From Flavobacterium sp. (GTDB taxonomy: Bacteria; Bacteroidota; Bacteroidia; Flavobacteriales; Flavobacteriaceae): DNA of 38,251 nt. Both the position numbers and the translations under genes were made by a program. The stretch's first letter is position 1. Every line of letters starts with the position of its first letter. Below are positions 1 to 7,856 of this stretch, piece by piece. The stretch is from NCBI GenBank assembly GCA_023251135.1, contig JAHEZJ010000043.1, positions 1 to 38,251 of the forward strand, given 5' to 3'. The notes beneath the pieces were generated by a model, which was given only the letters and a program-made list of their open reading frames with translations, did no database searches and had not been told where the DNA came from.

Positions 1-2
1 GA

Positions 3-1337
3 AAATCTCCAACAGAATTTGATGCAGGAGGACATAGTTTGACCCAAAACACAACCAATTTTGATCTTTCTAAAAACTATGATACTGTATTAGACGGTTT
101 AAATCTTGCTTTTGGAGCGGAATACAGAACCGAAAAATTCACCATTTTCTCAGGAGAAGAAGGTTCTTATGCTACTTACGATACTAACGGCAGACCTATA
201 ACCGACCCTACAACGCAAAGTGCACCAACAATTCCAAATCCGGATTACGATCCTACTGACCCAACCTCTTCTCCAACAATTTCGAGACCGGGAGGTTCAC
301 AAGGTTTTCCGGGATACAGCCCATCGAATACAGTAGATAAAAGCCGTACCAACTTATCTTTATATACAGATGCCGAGCTGGACATTACAGAAGCTTTTTT
401 ACTAAGTGCTGCCGTTCGCTTTGAAAACTACAGTGATTTCGGAAGTACTTTAAACGGTAAATTAGCCGCAAGAGTAAAAGCCGGAGAGCATATTAACTTT
501 AGAGGATCTGTAAGTACCGGTTTCCGTGCCCCTTCCTTGGCACAAATCTACTACAACCTGCGTTTTACAAATTTTAACGCCGGAGGAGCTACCGAAGTTT
601 TACTTGCGCCAAACAACAGCCCTGTTACCAAAGCTTTTGGAATTCAGAAACTAAACGAAGAAAAAGCAGTAAACGCTTCTTTGGGTTTCACCGCTTCTTT
701 TGGCGATTTCACCGCAACGGTTGATGGTTATTATATTAAGGTAAAAGACCGTATTGTACTTACCGGATATTTTGATGCTACTTCTTTAAACCTCGGTGTC
801 GACAAAGCTCAGTTTTTTGTTAACGGTGTAGATACCAGCACTCATGGTTTAGATTTAGTACTGGCCTGGAAGAAAAGATTCGGAGAGTCATTGTTTAGTG
901 CAACTTTGGTTGGAAACATCAATGATATGAAAATTAATAATGTAAAAAATGGTACTTTAGACGAGGGCACTTTCTTTGGAAAACGCGAAAAAGCATTCTT
1001 ATTATCTTCGGCTCCGGACAACAAATTTGGTTTAAACCTAAACTATGCTAAAAATAAATTTGATGCCGGTATCGCATTTACCCGATTCAGCAAAGTTGTT
1101 TTAGTAGACTATACCGATGAAAATGATGTGTACAACCCAAGATTAATTACAGATGTAACGGTGGGTTACAAACTGACCAAAAATCTGAAATTAAGCGTTG
1201 GAAGCAACAACTTATTTAATGTTTACCCAACCAAACAAGATGAGACCGGTAACACTGAAGCTGGCGGTTACTGGGATGCTGTACAAATGGGCTTCAGCGG
1301 AGCTTACTACTATGCAAGACTTGGTTTTAATTTTTAA
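3..1337 (+). CDS. TonB-dependent outer-membrane receptor, C-terminal part (5' end outside window)
   Basis: The frame is open from base 3 with no stop, so the gene starts upstream of the window and only about 444 residues are present. The TTG at 39 is just an internal codon. The visible part is a beta-barrel with alternating aromatic and polar strands. It contains the TonB-receptor motif GFRAPSLAQ (bases 520-545), a long outer loop rich in Pro, Thr and Ser near the start, and a C-terminal strand ending YYARLGFNF, whose final Phe is the usual BAM recognition residue. Such receptors import a large substrate across the outer membrane using TonB/ExbBD energy. The plug domain is missing, so the substrate cannot be judged and no SusD partner is visible. 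The gene ends in a convergent junction with the ferredoxin gene. Confidence 0.88.
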   Translation, partial: KSPTEFDAGGHSLTQNTTNFDLSKNYDTVLDGLNLAFGAEYRTEKFTIFSGEEGSYATYDTNGRPITDPTTQSAPTIPNPDYDPTDPTSSPTISRPGGSQGFPGYSPSNTVDKSRTNLSLYTDAELDITEAFLLSAAVRFENYSDFGSTLNGKLAARVKAGEHINFRGSVSTGFRAPSLAQIYYNLRFTNFNAGGATEVLLAPNNSPVTKAFGIQKLNEEKAVNASLGFTASFGDFTATVDGYYIKVKDRIVLTGYFDATSLNLGVDKAQFFVNGVDTSTHGLDLVLAWKKRFGESLFSATLVGNINDMKINNVKNGTLDEGTFFGKREKAFLLSSAPDNKFGLNLNYAKNKFDAGIAFTRFSKVVLVDYTDENDVYNPRLITDVTVGYKLTKNLKLSVGSNNLFNVYPTKQDETGNTEAGGYWDAVQMGFSGAYYYARLGFNF

Positions 1338-1420
1338 TGACATTAAAAATTCCTACTATCTTCCCGGACGAAGTTGAAAAAGAAATTCAACTTTAGCCAG
1401 TGAAACAAATAAAAATAAAA

Positions 1421-1454
1421 AAAATCCTGAGTGTTGAACTCAGGATTTTTTTTA
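1421..1454. terminator. bidirectional terminator between receptor and ferredoxin genes
   Basis: Bases 1423-1432 (AATCCTGAGT) pair perfectly with 1438-1447 (ACTCAGGATT) around a 5-base loop. An A-run lies on the left and a T-run on the right, so it can terminate both convergent transcripts. A smaller hairpin, AAGTTGAA/TTCAACTT, lies just upstream at 1371-1393. Confidence 0.85.
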
Positions 1455-1483
1455 TTTATCTAAAACAGTAAATACTTATTTTA

Positions 1484-1834
1484 TTATTCAGCGTGTAAAA
1501 ATGCTTGTCTGTTCAACAAAGTTTCTTCGTCTTCAACGTGATTATCATCTGGCACACAACAATCAACCGGACATACAGCAGCACACTGAGGTTCGTCATG
1601 AAAACCTTTACACTCAGTACATTTTCCCGGAACGATATAATATACCTCATCCGAAATTGGTGTTTGCGCATCACCTGCATCAACCTCAGTTCCGTCTGGT
1701 AAAATTATTTTCCCTGAAAGACTGGTTCCGTCTTTATATCTCCAATCGTCAGCTCCTTCATAAATTGCTGTATTTGGGCATTCTGGTTCGCAAGCCCCAC
1801 AGTTTATGCATTCGTCAGTTATAATTATTGCCAT
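1484..1834 (-). CDS. 2[4Fe-4S] ferredoxin
   Basis: A 116-residue soluble electron carrier. The first cluster motif has Cys9, 12, 15 and 19 ([12 protein letters not shown]). The second has Cys72, 75, 84 and 88, with an extended spacing [14 protein letters not shown] further Cys pair, 92-93, follows. Between the motifs is an insert of about 50 residues that makes it longer than a minimal bacterial ferredoxin of about 55-80 residues. The tail is acidic. The ATG at 1834 is the natural start because the first cluster motif begins eight residues later. It is transcribed divergently from the acyl-CoA reductase gene, and their promoters overlap. The redox partner cannot be read from the sequence. Confidence 0.93.
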   Translation of the reverse strand: MAIIITDECINCGACEPECPNTAIYEGADDWRYKDGTSLSGKIILPDGTEVDAGDAQTPISDEVYYIVPGKCTECKGFHDEPQCAAVCPVDCCVPDDNHVEDEETLLNRQAFLHAE

Positions 1835-1900
1835 TTTGTTCTTAGTTACGAGTTAAAAGTTATAAGAATTGCGTTAAAAACGTCAAACATTTTATTCTGC

Positions 1901-1932
1901 TTTGCCTTATAACTTAATATAGCTTATTTTTG
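1901..1932 (+). promoter_or_regulatory. Bacteroidota-type promoter for the acyl-CoA reductase gene
   Basis: TTTG at 1901-1904, a 20-base spacer, then TATTTTTG at 1925-1932 match the group's -33/-7 consensus (TTTG, TAnnTTTG). Transcription would start near 1939, about 34 bases before the ATG at 1973. The element is inferred from sequence alone. Confidence 0.65.
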
Positions 1933-1934
1933 TG

Positions 1935-1966
1935 CAAAATTACAATCAAAACCTTTCATAAACAAA
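1935..1966 (-). promoter_or_regulatory. Bacteroidota-type promoter for the ferredoxin gene, overlapping the opposite promoter
   Basis: Read on the minus strand, TTTG lies at 1966-1963 and TAATTTTG at 1942-1935, with a 20-base spacer. The two -7 boxes of the divergent promoters are only two bases apart. Polymerase binding at one should therefore block the other. Confidence 0.65.
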
Positions 1967-1972
1967 TTACTT

Positions 1973-3046
1973 ATGTTACAAAACGAAAAAAAACAGTCTT
2001 TTATAGCACTAGGTCGATTTTTAAGTCAGTTCTCTGAAGCAGAAAACACACGAAATGAATCGGTTTTAGGTAATGAGCTGTTTTTTGATGCTTTCATAAA
2101 ACTGATTGACCTTTCGCAATCCCATAACGGATGGTACACTCCTGAACAAGTGCATTTTGCCATAAATTCCTGGGGCGAAGCTTTGACAGAAGAGAACCTT
2201 GAAAAATGGCTTTCTCCTTATGCCGAAGCATTTGAGAAAGCGGGAAAAACAGAAAAAACAGTCGCTTTAATCCTTGCCGGAAATATTCCGTTAGTAGGGT
2301 TCCATGACTTTTTATCGGTTTTAATCACTGGAAATAAAGCCTTGATCAAAACTTCTTCAAACGATCAGCATTTATTGCCGTTTTTGGCCAAATACCTGAT
2401 TTTTGTTGATGAAAGTCTAAAAGATAAAATCACTTTCGTGGAAGGCAAACTCGAAAATTTTGATGCCGTAATTGCCACCGGAAGCAACAATACCGCCCGT
2501 TACTTTGAATATTACTTTAAAGACAAACCTTCGATCATTCGCAAAAACAGAAATTCGGTAGCGGTTTTAAACGGAAAAGAAACTCATGAGGAATTAGAAG
2601 CTTTGGGCGAAGATATTTTCAGATATTTTGGTCTGGGATGCCGCAATGTATCCAAGCTTTTTGTTCCAAAAGACTATTCTTTTGATGCCTTTTTTCAGGC
2701 TATTTTTAAATATCAGGACGTCATCCATTACGAAAAATACGCTAACAATTACGACTACAACAAAGCCGTATTTTTGATGAGCAACTTCAAACTTCTGGAC
2801 AACGGCTTTTTAACTTTAAAGGAAGATCCAAGTTACGCCTCTCCTATTTCGAGCGTATTTTATGAATTCTATGAAAACATCGAAGAGTTGCAAGCTCGTT
2901 TAGAAGCTGATTCTGAGCAAATTCAATGCATCGTGAGCCATGATCTAATCCAAAACAGCATTACTTTCGGGCAAACCCAGAAACCACGATTGTGGGATTA
3001 CGCAGATAACATAGATACTATAACGTTTTTGTTAACAACAAAGTAA
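1973..3046 (+). CDS. acyl-CoA reductase, LuxC-type family
   Basis: A 357-residue protein of the LuxC/aldehyde dehydrogenase-like acyl-CoA reductase family, which reduces fatty acyl groups to aldehydes with NAD(P)H. The N-terminal nucleotide-binding part contains ILAGNIPLVGFHDFL (about residues 100-114) and IKTSSND (125-131). The presumed catalytic Cys223 sits in FGLGCRNVSKLF. The length is shorter than LuxC of luminous bacteria, at about 480 residues. No luxD, luxE or luciferase gene is nearby, so light emission is not implied. The position before serC is probably ordinary for flavobacteria (from memory). The physiological substrate is unknown. The ATG at 1973 fits the promoter at 1901-1932. 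Confidence 0.85.
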   Translation: MLQNEKKQSFIALGRFLSQFSEAENTRNESVLGNELFFDAFIKLIDLSQSHNGWYTPEQVHFAINSWGEALTEENLEKWLSPYAEAFEKAGKTEKTVALILAGNIPLVGFHDFLSVLITGNKALIKTSSNDQHLLPFLAKYLIFVDESLKDKITFVEGKLENFDAVIATGSNNTARYFEYYFKDKPSIIRKNRNSVAVLNGKETHEELEALGEDIFRYFGLGCRNVSKLFVPKDYSFDAFFQAIFKYQDVIHYEKYANNYDYNKAVFLMSNFKLLDNGFLTLKEDPSYASPISSVFYEFYENIEELQARLEADSEQIQCIVSHDLIQNSITFGQTQKPRLWDYADNIDTITFLLTTK

Positions 3047-3139
3047 AAATATGTGCAAATATTTCGAATAATTTATCGCTTTTTCAGCTCCTATTGCCGA
3101 AATTTGCCTCTTTAAATTTTTCGACTATTAACAACAACC

Positions 3140-4210
3140 ATGAAAAAACACAACTACAGCGCAGGACCAAGTATTTTACCTCAGGAAGTTTTTGAGAAAG
3201 CCTCAAAAGCAATTTTAGATTTTAATGATTCAGGACTCTCTATTCTTGAAATTTCGCACCGAAGTAAAGATTTCGTTGCCGTTATGGAAGAAGCCAGATC
3301 CCTTGCTTTAGAATTGTTAGGACTTCAGGGGAAAGGATATCAGGCCCTATTTTTACAAGGCGGTGCCAGCACAGCTTTTCTGATGGCTCCTTATAACTTA
3401 ATGAAAGAAAACGGAAAAGCAGCTTATTTAGACTCCGGAACCTGGGCAACTGCTGCTATAAAAGAAGCAAAGTTTTTTGGAGAAACTGTTATCGTTGGTT
3501 CTTCAAAAGAAGACAATTACAGCCATATTCCAAAAGGATACGAAATACCAAGTGATGCTGATTACTTTCACTGTACCAGCAACAATACTATTTTTGGAAC
3601 TCAGATGAAAGAATTCCCGGCAACTAATGTTCCTGTGGTTTGCGATATGAGTTCTGATATTTTTTCACGTGAACTGGATTTCTCTAAATTTGATTTAATC
3701 TATGCCGGTGCTCAAAAGAACATGGGACCTGCAGGAACTACTTTGGTAGTGGTTAAAGAAGAAATATTGGCGAAAAACGGAAGAACAATTCCAAGTATAT
3801 TAGATTACGCCAAACATATCAAAGCAGAAAGTATGTACAATACACCTCCTGTTTTTGCCGTGTATGTTTCGTTATTAACCTTACAATGGGTTAAAGAAAA
3901 AGGAGGAATTGCCGCTGTTGAAAAACTAAACAATGCAAAAGCCGACTTACTTTATACAGAAATTGACAGAAACCCATTGTTTAAAGGTACTGCAGCAGTT
4001 GAAGATCGTTCTAAAATGAACGTTACTTTCTTATTAAACAATGCCGATCATACTGCAACTTTTGATGCTTTATGGAAAGAAGCCGGAATTTCGGGATTAC
4101 CGGGACACCGTTCCGTTGGTGGTTACAGAGCTTCAATCTACAATGCGATGTCTATCGAAAGCGTTCAGGTTTTAGTAGATGTAATGAAAGCTTTGGAGAC
4201 TAAAGTTTAG
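3140..4210 (+). CDS. serC: 3-phosphoserine aminotransferase
   Basis: A 356-residue PLP enzyme that converts 3-phosphohydroxypyruvate and glutamate to phosphoserine in serine synthesis. It also serves pyridoxal phosphate synthesis in many bacteria. The start, KKHNYSAGPSILP, is the SerC signature. The PLP-binding lysine is K193 in YAGAQKNMGPAG. The tail GLPGHRSVGGYRASIYNA carries the substrate-binding arginines. Length and motif order are normal for the family. It follows the acyl-CoA reductase gene after 93 bases and precedes the serA-like gene, though a dispersed repeat lies between the two serine genes. Only a weak -7-like box (GAAATTTG, 3099-3106) is seen upstream. Confidence 0.96.
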   Translation: MKKHNYSAGPSILPQEVFEKASKAILDFNDSGLSILEISHRSKDFVAVMEEARSLALELLGLQGKGYQALFLQGGASTAFLMAPYNLMKENGKAAYLDSGTWATAAIKEAKFFGETVIVGSSKEDNYSHIPKGYEIPSDADYFHCTSNNTIFGTQMKEFPATNVPVVCDMSSDIFSRELDFSKFDLIYAGAQKNMGPAGTTLVVVKEEILAKNGRTIPSILDYAKHIKAESMYNTPPVFAVYVSLLTLQWVKEKGGIAAVEKLNNAKADLLYTEIDRNPLFKGTAAVEDRSKMNVTFLLNNADHTATFDALWKEAGISGLPGHRSVGGYRASIYNAMSIESVQVLVDVMKALETKV

Positions 4211-4262
4211 TTTACAGTTTTTAGTTTACAGTTTACCAAAAATGTGAATGGAACACAGGATT

Positions 4263-4395
4263 CCTAGCCCCGATAGCAGTGGAAATCCTTTTTTGTTTTT
4301 TCTTTAAAAACAAAAAAGATTACTTCACTAAAGTATTTATTTTAATCGGAGTTCAGTGAACTTCGTTTGTAACGCATAGCGGGATTAGCTCCTAA
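4263..4395. repeat. palindromic intergenic repeat element
   Basis: The 257-base gap between serC and the serA-like gene contains a folded element. Its left end, CCTAGCCCCGATAGC, is roughly complementary to its right end, ATAGCGGGATTAGC. Inside are a perfect 13-bp hairpin (4288-4300 with 4306-4318) and a smaller one around AGTTCAGTGAACT (4350-4362). From memory, very similar ends recur between genes in Flavobacterium genomes; this was not checked. No open reading frame is present. Two copies of TAGTTTACAGTTT lie immediately to its left, at 4209-4235. Confidence 0.6.
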
Positions 4396-4467
4396 ACAAA
4401 AAAGAAAAAATTATAATATAGGTTTAATCTAATCTGTACGATTAAACAAATAAACACATAAACTAAG

Positions 4468-5418
4468 ATGAAAGTATTAGCCAATGACGGAATTTCAAAA
4501 AGTGGAATTCTTGCTTTAGAAAAAGGTGGTTTTGAAGTTATTACTACAAAAGTAGCTCAGGAACAGGTAGCTAACTTTGTAAACGAAAATAATGTCGCGG
4601 TGGTTTTAGTACGTAGTGCTACTAAAGTTCGTAAAGACATTATCGATGCCTGTCCGGGATTAAAAATTATTGGTCGTGGTGGTGTTGGTATGGACAACAT
4701 CGATGTTGATTATGCAAAAAGCAAAGGAATCCATGTGATTAATACACCGGCTTCATCATCAGAATCTGTTGCTGAGTTGGTATTTGGACACTTGTTTTCT
4801 GGTGTTCGTTTTTTACATGATTCAAACCGAAATATGCCTCTTGAAGGGGATTCTAACTTTGACGGTTTGAAAAAAGCCTACGCAAACGGTACCGAATTAA
4901 GAGGAAAAACTCTTGGTATTGTTGGTATTGGGCGTATTGGACAAGCTACCGCAAAAATGGCGCTTGGTTTAGGGATGAAAGTAATCGCTGCCGATAGCTT
5001 TATTCCTTCTGTAGATGTTAAAGTAGAGTTTTTTGACGGTCAGTCTATCACTACCACTATCGTTTCTCAATCTTTAGAATCTTTATTCAAAGAAGCTGAT
5101 TTTATCACTTTACACGTTCCTGCTCAGGATGGATACATCATTGGAGAGAAAGAACTGGCGATTATGAAAGATGGTGTTGGAATCGTTAACTGTGCCCGTG
5201 GTGGTGTTATCGACGAAGTTGCCTTGGTAAAAGCGCTGGATTCAGGAAAAGTTGCGTTTGCAGGATTGGACGTTTTTGAAAGCGAACCAAAACCGGAAAT
5301 GGCTATTTTAATGCACTCTAAAATTTCATTAACGCCGCACATTGGAGCTGCTACAGGAGAAGCACAAGACAGAATTGGTACAGAATTAGCCTCACAAATC
5401 ATTACTTTATTGAGCTAA
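4468..5418 (+). CDS. serA: D-2-hydroxyacid dehydrogenase, probable 3-phosphoglycerate dehydrogenase
   Basis: A 316-residue NAD-dependent dehydrogenase that most likely oxidises 3-phosphoglycerate to phosphohydroxypyruvate, the step before SerC. The substrate-domain motifs are VRSATKVRK (48-56) and GRGGVGMDNID (69-79). The Rossmann fold has VGIGRIG (152-158) with an acidic residue, D176, at the end of the second strand. Catalytic residues are R244 in NCARGGVID, the Glu in LDVFESEP, and H291 in TPHIGAATGEAQ. The regulatory ACT domain of E. coli SerA is absent, so serine feedback through that route is not expected. The serC neighbour supports the role. A different hydroxyacid substrate remains possible. 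Confidence 0.87.
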   Translation: MKVLANDGISKSGILALEKGGFEVITTKVAQEQVANFVNENNVAVVLVRSATKVRKDIIDACPGLKIIGRGGVGMDNIDVDYAKSKGIHVINTPASSSESVAELVFGHLFSGVRFLHDSNRNMPLEGDSNFDGLKKAYANGTELRGKTLGIVGIGRIGQATAKMALGLGMKVIAADSFIPSVDVKVEFFDGQSITTTIVSQSLESLFKEADFITLHVPAQDGYIIGEKELAIMKDGVGIVNCARGGVIDEVALVKALDSGKVAFAGLDVFESEPKPEMAILMHSKISLTPHIGAATGEAQDRIGTELASQIITLLS

Positions 5419-5440
5419 TGATTTAAAAATAAATTATTTA

Positions 5441-5484
5441 GAAGGGATTTATTAACATCGTTTAATAAATCCCTTTCTTTTTTT
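5441..5484 (+). terminator. rho-independent terminator after the serA-like gene
   Basis: Bases 5442-5455 (AAGGGATTTATTAA) pair perfectly with 5462-5475 around a 6-base loop. A T-rich tract follows. Confidence 0.88.
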
Positions 5485-5487
5485 GAT

Positions 5488-5495
5488 TAAATTTG
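5488..5495 (+). promoter_or_regulatory. -7 element upstream of the DUF937-like gene
   Basis: TAAATTTG matches TAnnTTTG exactly, 32 bases before the ATG at 5527. No clear TTTG lies at the expected upstream distance, so the assignment is tentative. Confidence 0.4.
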
Positions 5496-5526
5496 AGTTT
5501 AAATTCTAACCTAAATTCTTTTAATC

Positions 5527-6084
5527 ATGTTTGAACAATTAACACAATTAGTACAACAATACGGAGGAGATGCAGTGGTAAACAATGCTGCTGTCCCAAA
5601 TGAGCATAATGAAGCGGTTATACAGGAAACGAGCTCTTCAATATTTTCAGGATTGCAGAAAATTGCTTCAGAAGGAGGTGCAGAACAATTGGCAGGCTTA
5701 TTCAACGGAACTTCGAAGTTAGACAGTTCTAACCCTGTTGTACAGCAAATAACGCAGCAATTGAGCGGTAGCCTAGGTGAAAAATTCGGATTAAGCAGTG
5801 CCGATTCAGCTGGTGTCGCTTCAAGTATGATTCCGCAGGTTTTAAGTTCTTTAGTAAACAAAGCAAAAGATCCGAACGACAGTAGTTTTAATATCTCCGA
5901 TATCATAAGCTCCATCTCCGGAAATAGCGGACAGGCTTCGGGTATCATGGAAACCATTAATAAATACGGAATGCAGTTTGGCCTGGACCAAAACAACGAT
6001 GGAAAAGTAGACGTATCCGATGCCATGGCACTCACTAAAAGCGGAGGACTAGGCGGTTTACTGGGAAAATTGTTTGGAAAATAG
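5527..6084 (+). CDS. DUF937-like protein with a C-terminal EF-hand loop
   Basis: A 185-residue protein rich in Gln, Ser, Gly and Asn, with no signal peptide or membrane segment. Short helices separated by glycine-rich turns, such as FSGLQKIASEGGAEQLAGLF and the C-terminal GGLGGLLGKLFGK, resemble the DUF937/YidB type. That family assignment is from general appearance only. Residues 154-165, DQNNDGKVDVSD, form a textbook EF-hand/dockerin-like calcium loop with Asp, Asn, Asp, Lys, Asp and Asp at positions 1, 3, 5, 7, 9 and 12. The gene stands alone between two terminators, with its own -7 element. Function is unknown. Confidence 0.72.
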   Translation: MFEQLTQLVQQYGGDAVVNNAAVPNEHNEAVIQETSSSIFSGLQKIASEGGAEQLAGLFNGTSKLDSSNPVVQQITQQLSGSLGEKFGLSSADSAGVASSMIPQVLSSLVNKAKDPNDSSFNISDIISSISGNSGQASGIMETINKYGMQFGLDQNNDGKVDVSDAMALTKSGGLGGLLGKLFGK

Positions 6085-6145
6085 TTTCTTTTAAGAGGCA
6101 AAGGCCCAAAGCAACAAAGGTTCAGAGTTCTCAAACTAAATCAAT

Positions 6146-6181
6146 AAAAAGGCTGTTTACACAAATGTAAACAGCCTTTCC
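6146..6181 (+). terminator. hairpin terminator after the DUF937-like gene
   Basis: Bases 6148-6161 (AAAGGCTGTTTACA) pair perfectly with 6166-6179 around the loop CAAA. The T-tract that follows is interrupted by C. Confidence 0.8.
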
Positions 6182-6199
6182 TCTTTATAGAACAGCTAC

Positions 6200-6260
6200 G
6201 CCAAACCTTTGAACCTTTGAACCTCTGTAGCTTTGAACCTTTAAAGCTCAGCACCTTTCT
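6200..6260. repeat. degenerate tandem repeats of a CTTTGAAC word
   Basis: Near-copies of CTTTGAAC occur three times here, and the flanks contain related shorter words. The complementary orientation, CAAAGG...CAAAGGTTCA, lies at 6098-6125 on the other side of the terminator. The whole forms an imperfect extended stem around the perfect hairpin. Confidence 0.55.
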
Positions 6261-6327
6261 TTACAAACTGTTAAATACCAAAACCTTTTCCTCATTTATT
6301 CGTAAATTTAAGGCTCAAACAAAAATT

Positions 6328-6768
6328 ATGAAAAAATATCTTTTTATACTAGTCCTACTGTTTACGATAATAGCCTGCTCAACGGCTTCGAAAAATACTG
6401 TTGCAGCAAAAACCTCGTCTAAGTCTAATACTGCTGTAAATGATACGGTACGCATTGCCAATGACTCTTTGGAATATGAAGTTATTATTATTGATAATGG
6501 TTTTAGCACCTGGCTGGCTTCGAGAGCGCTTCCGCGAAATTATTATTCGTTAACTTATCTCGAAAACAAGAATAATTTGTACGTAACCGAATGGAACAAC
6601 CGTGTTTTACAGCCACAGCGTTACAGTCCTAACTTATATGAAATGAGAATTGATTACCAGCCAACGATTCATTATGGCTACGAAGTAAATTATTTGATTT
6701 ATAACTATATGATTTATTTTCAAAATACATACAAACAAAAGCTCGCCGGTTATGTTCCTATAAGATAA
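6328..6768 (+). CDS. lipoprotein of the DUF6146 type
   Basis: A 146-residue predicted lipoprotein. The signal sequence MKKYLFILVLLFTIIAC ends in a lipobox with Cys17, followed by Ser and Thr residues. The mature part is rich in Tyr and Asn, with a conserved-looking core DNGFSTWLASRALPRNYYS and YEMRIDYQP. I recognise this as the flavobacterial DUF6146 type from memory. The frame is open further upstream, to 6217, but that stretch is the repeat region. The lipoprotein signal and a -7-like box (TAAATTTA, 6303-6310) support the ATG at 6328. It precedes the DUF6787 gene and may be co-transcribed with it. No function is known to me. Confidence 0.82.
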   Translation: MKKYLFILVLLFTIIACSTASKNTVAAKTSSKSNTAVNDTVRIANDSLEYEVIIIDNGFSTWLASRALPRNYYSLTYLENKNNLYVTEWNNRVLQPQRYSPNLYEMRIDYQPTIHYGYEVNYLIYNYMIYFQNTYKQKLAGYVPIR

Positions 6769-6774
6769 TGTTCT

Positions 6775-6782
6775 TATATTTG
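6775..6782 (+). promoter_or_regulatory. -7 element upstream of the DUF6787 gene
   Basis: TATATTTG matches TAnnTTTG and ends 19 bases before the ATG at 6802. It lies just after the stop codon of the lipoprotein gene, so the DUF6787 gene could have its own promoter. No good TTTG is seen upstream. Confidence 0.4.
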
Positions 6783-6801
6783 TAATCGTTACAAATAAAG
6801 A

Positions 6802-7119
6802 ATGAACAGACTAAAAAAACGTTGGGGCATTACCTCAAATGTACAAGCCATTATAATACTGATTGTTTTTGCCATCACAGGATCGGCATCTGCATGGCTG
6901 TCTAAACCCTTTTGCGTTTTACTGGGCATCACCAAAGAAGATTTTGGAGGCTGGTTCACGCTGATCCGATTGCTGATTATTTTTCCAATCTATCAGGTTT
7001 TATTAGTAGCGATTGGCACTTTGTTCGGGCAATTCCGTTTCTTTTGGAATTTTGAAAAGAAAATGCTTAAAAATATGGGACTTGGATTTTTGTTTAAAGA
7101 TTCAGAACCTCAGTCTTAA
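6802..7119 (+). CDS. small membrane protein of the DUF6787 type
   Basis: A 105-residue inner-membrane protein with two hydrophobic helices, about residues 15-34 (AIIILIVFAITGSASAWL) and 50-72 (LIRLLIIFPIYQVLLVAIGTLF). Its N terminus is basic (MNRLKKRWGI), and it ends FWNFEKKMLKNMGLGFLF. From memory, relatives carry the DUF6787 label and older records wrongly call some of them prolyl-tRNA synthetase. Nothing here resembles a synthetase. It follows the DUF6146 lipoprotein by 33 bases and converges on another small membrane protein gene. Confidence 0.8.
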   Translation: MNRLKKRWGITSNVQAIIILIVFAITGSASAWLSKPFCVLLGITKEDFGGWFTLIRLLIIFPIYQVLLVAIGTLFGQFRFFWNFEKKMLKNMGLGFLFKDSEPQS

Positions 7120-7138
7120 TTTACCCTAAAAGATTTAA

Positions 7139-7245
7139 GATTGCTGATTAACGATTGCTGATTTCAGATAGTTTATGGCAGTATAAAATCAACTATTACG
7201 TTGTTTATTTAACAACACCAGATCAAAAATCGTTAATCAGCAATC
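7139..7245. repeat. inverted repeat in a convergent intergenic region
   Basis: GATTGCTGATTAACGATT at 7139-7156 has a perfect 18-base inverted copy at 7228-7245, with a 71-base spacer. The left side also repeats GATTGCTGATT in tandem. It separates the convergent genes ending at 7119 and 7256 and probably acts as a bidirectional terminator, though there is no good T-run. Confidence 0.75.
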
Positions 7246-7255
7246 ATAAATATCC

Positions 7256-7555
7256 CTACTCCTTACTCCCTTTTTGAAAAAAGTAAGTATAAATCCAGGT
7301 TATTGTAAACGAAGGAATAATATCGGTTCCCGGAAGTATTTCTTCCACAAAAGTCAGCACACTCGCTACTTTACCTACCCTTCCCTGATACATTCGGGTC
7401 ATGATAAAAGCCGCTATTGGCGCCCAGATCAAATCAGCAGGCTCGGCAAAGCCCGGTATACTGTAGGTTAGCATTCCTATCGCATCCAAAGCCAACCCCA
7501 AAAGGAGTTTCTTTGTTCTGTCGTCATTCATTACTTTGGCATCCTGCATTTTCAT
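7256..7555 (-). CDS. small membrane protein of unknown function
   Basis: A 99-residue protein with two or three hydrophobic stretches. The first is LLLGLALDAIGMLTYSIPG (about 17-35), followed by LIWAPIAAFIMTRMY (43-57). A weaker one is IIPSFTITWIYTYFF near the C terminus. A proline-containing link, PGFAEPAD, joins the first two. It starts at ATG 7555 or two codons later at 7549. I do not recognise a named family. No operon partner is visible, since the flanking genes are on the plus strand. It is supported as a gene by its coding-like composition and by the inverted repeat that closes it. Confidence 0.7.
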   Translation of the reverse strand: MKMQDAKVMNDDRTKKLLLGLALDAIGMLTYSIPGFAEPADLIWAPIAAFIMTRMYQGRVGKVASVLTFVEEILPGTDIIPSFTITWIYTYFFQKGSKE

Positions 7556-7856
7556 CGTATTTAGAGATTCGAATTTAAAAAGAATTCTTTAAAACAAACT
7601 TATTTTTTGATCACAATTTATTTCTTAATTCCCACTTGTCCAGCACCTTCTTTACAAAAAACATGCTTTTCAATCTTCTACCAAAAACCAGACCGATTAT
7701 TTAGCAGTCAGTATTTTTCTCTCTTCTAAGCTTTTCCCGGCTTCATAAAATTGAGATTGTCATTACTATTGCTCTTAAAAACTTGTTCTTAAAATTCTGT
7801 TAGCTGGCATTTTTATATCGGAAGAATCTTTGTTTCTTTGTAGAAACAGTTTCAAA

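Noticed and set aside
1973-3046. Bioluminescence (lux) function for the LuxC-type reductase
   Set aside because: No luciferase, luxD or luxE gene is present and the neighbours are serine-synthesis genes.
6217-6327. N-terminal extension of the DUF6146 lipoprotein
   Set aside because: The added residues translate the CTTTGAAC repeats and would bury the lipoprotein signal. The ATG at 6328 gives a clean signal and lipobox.
7556-7856. A gene in the 300-base gap before the LolD-like ATPase
   Set aside because: No frame of useful length with a plausible start was found on either strand; only AT-rich sequence and a possible weak promoter near 7830.
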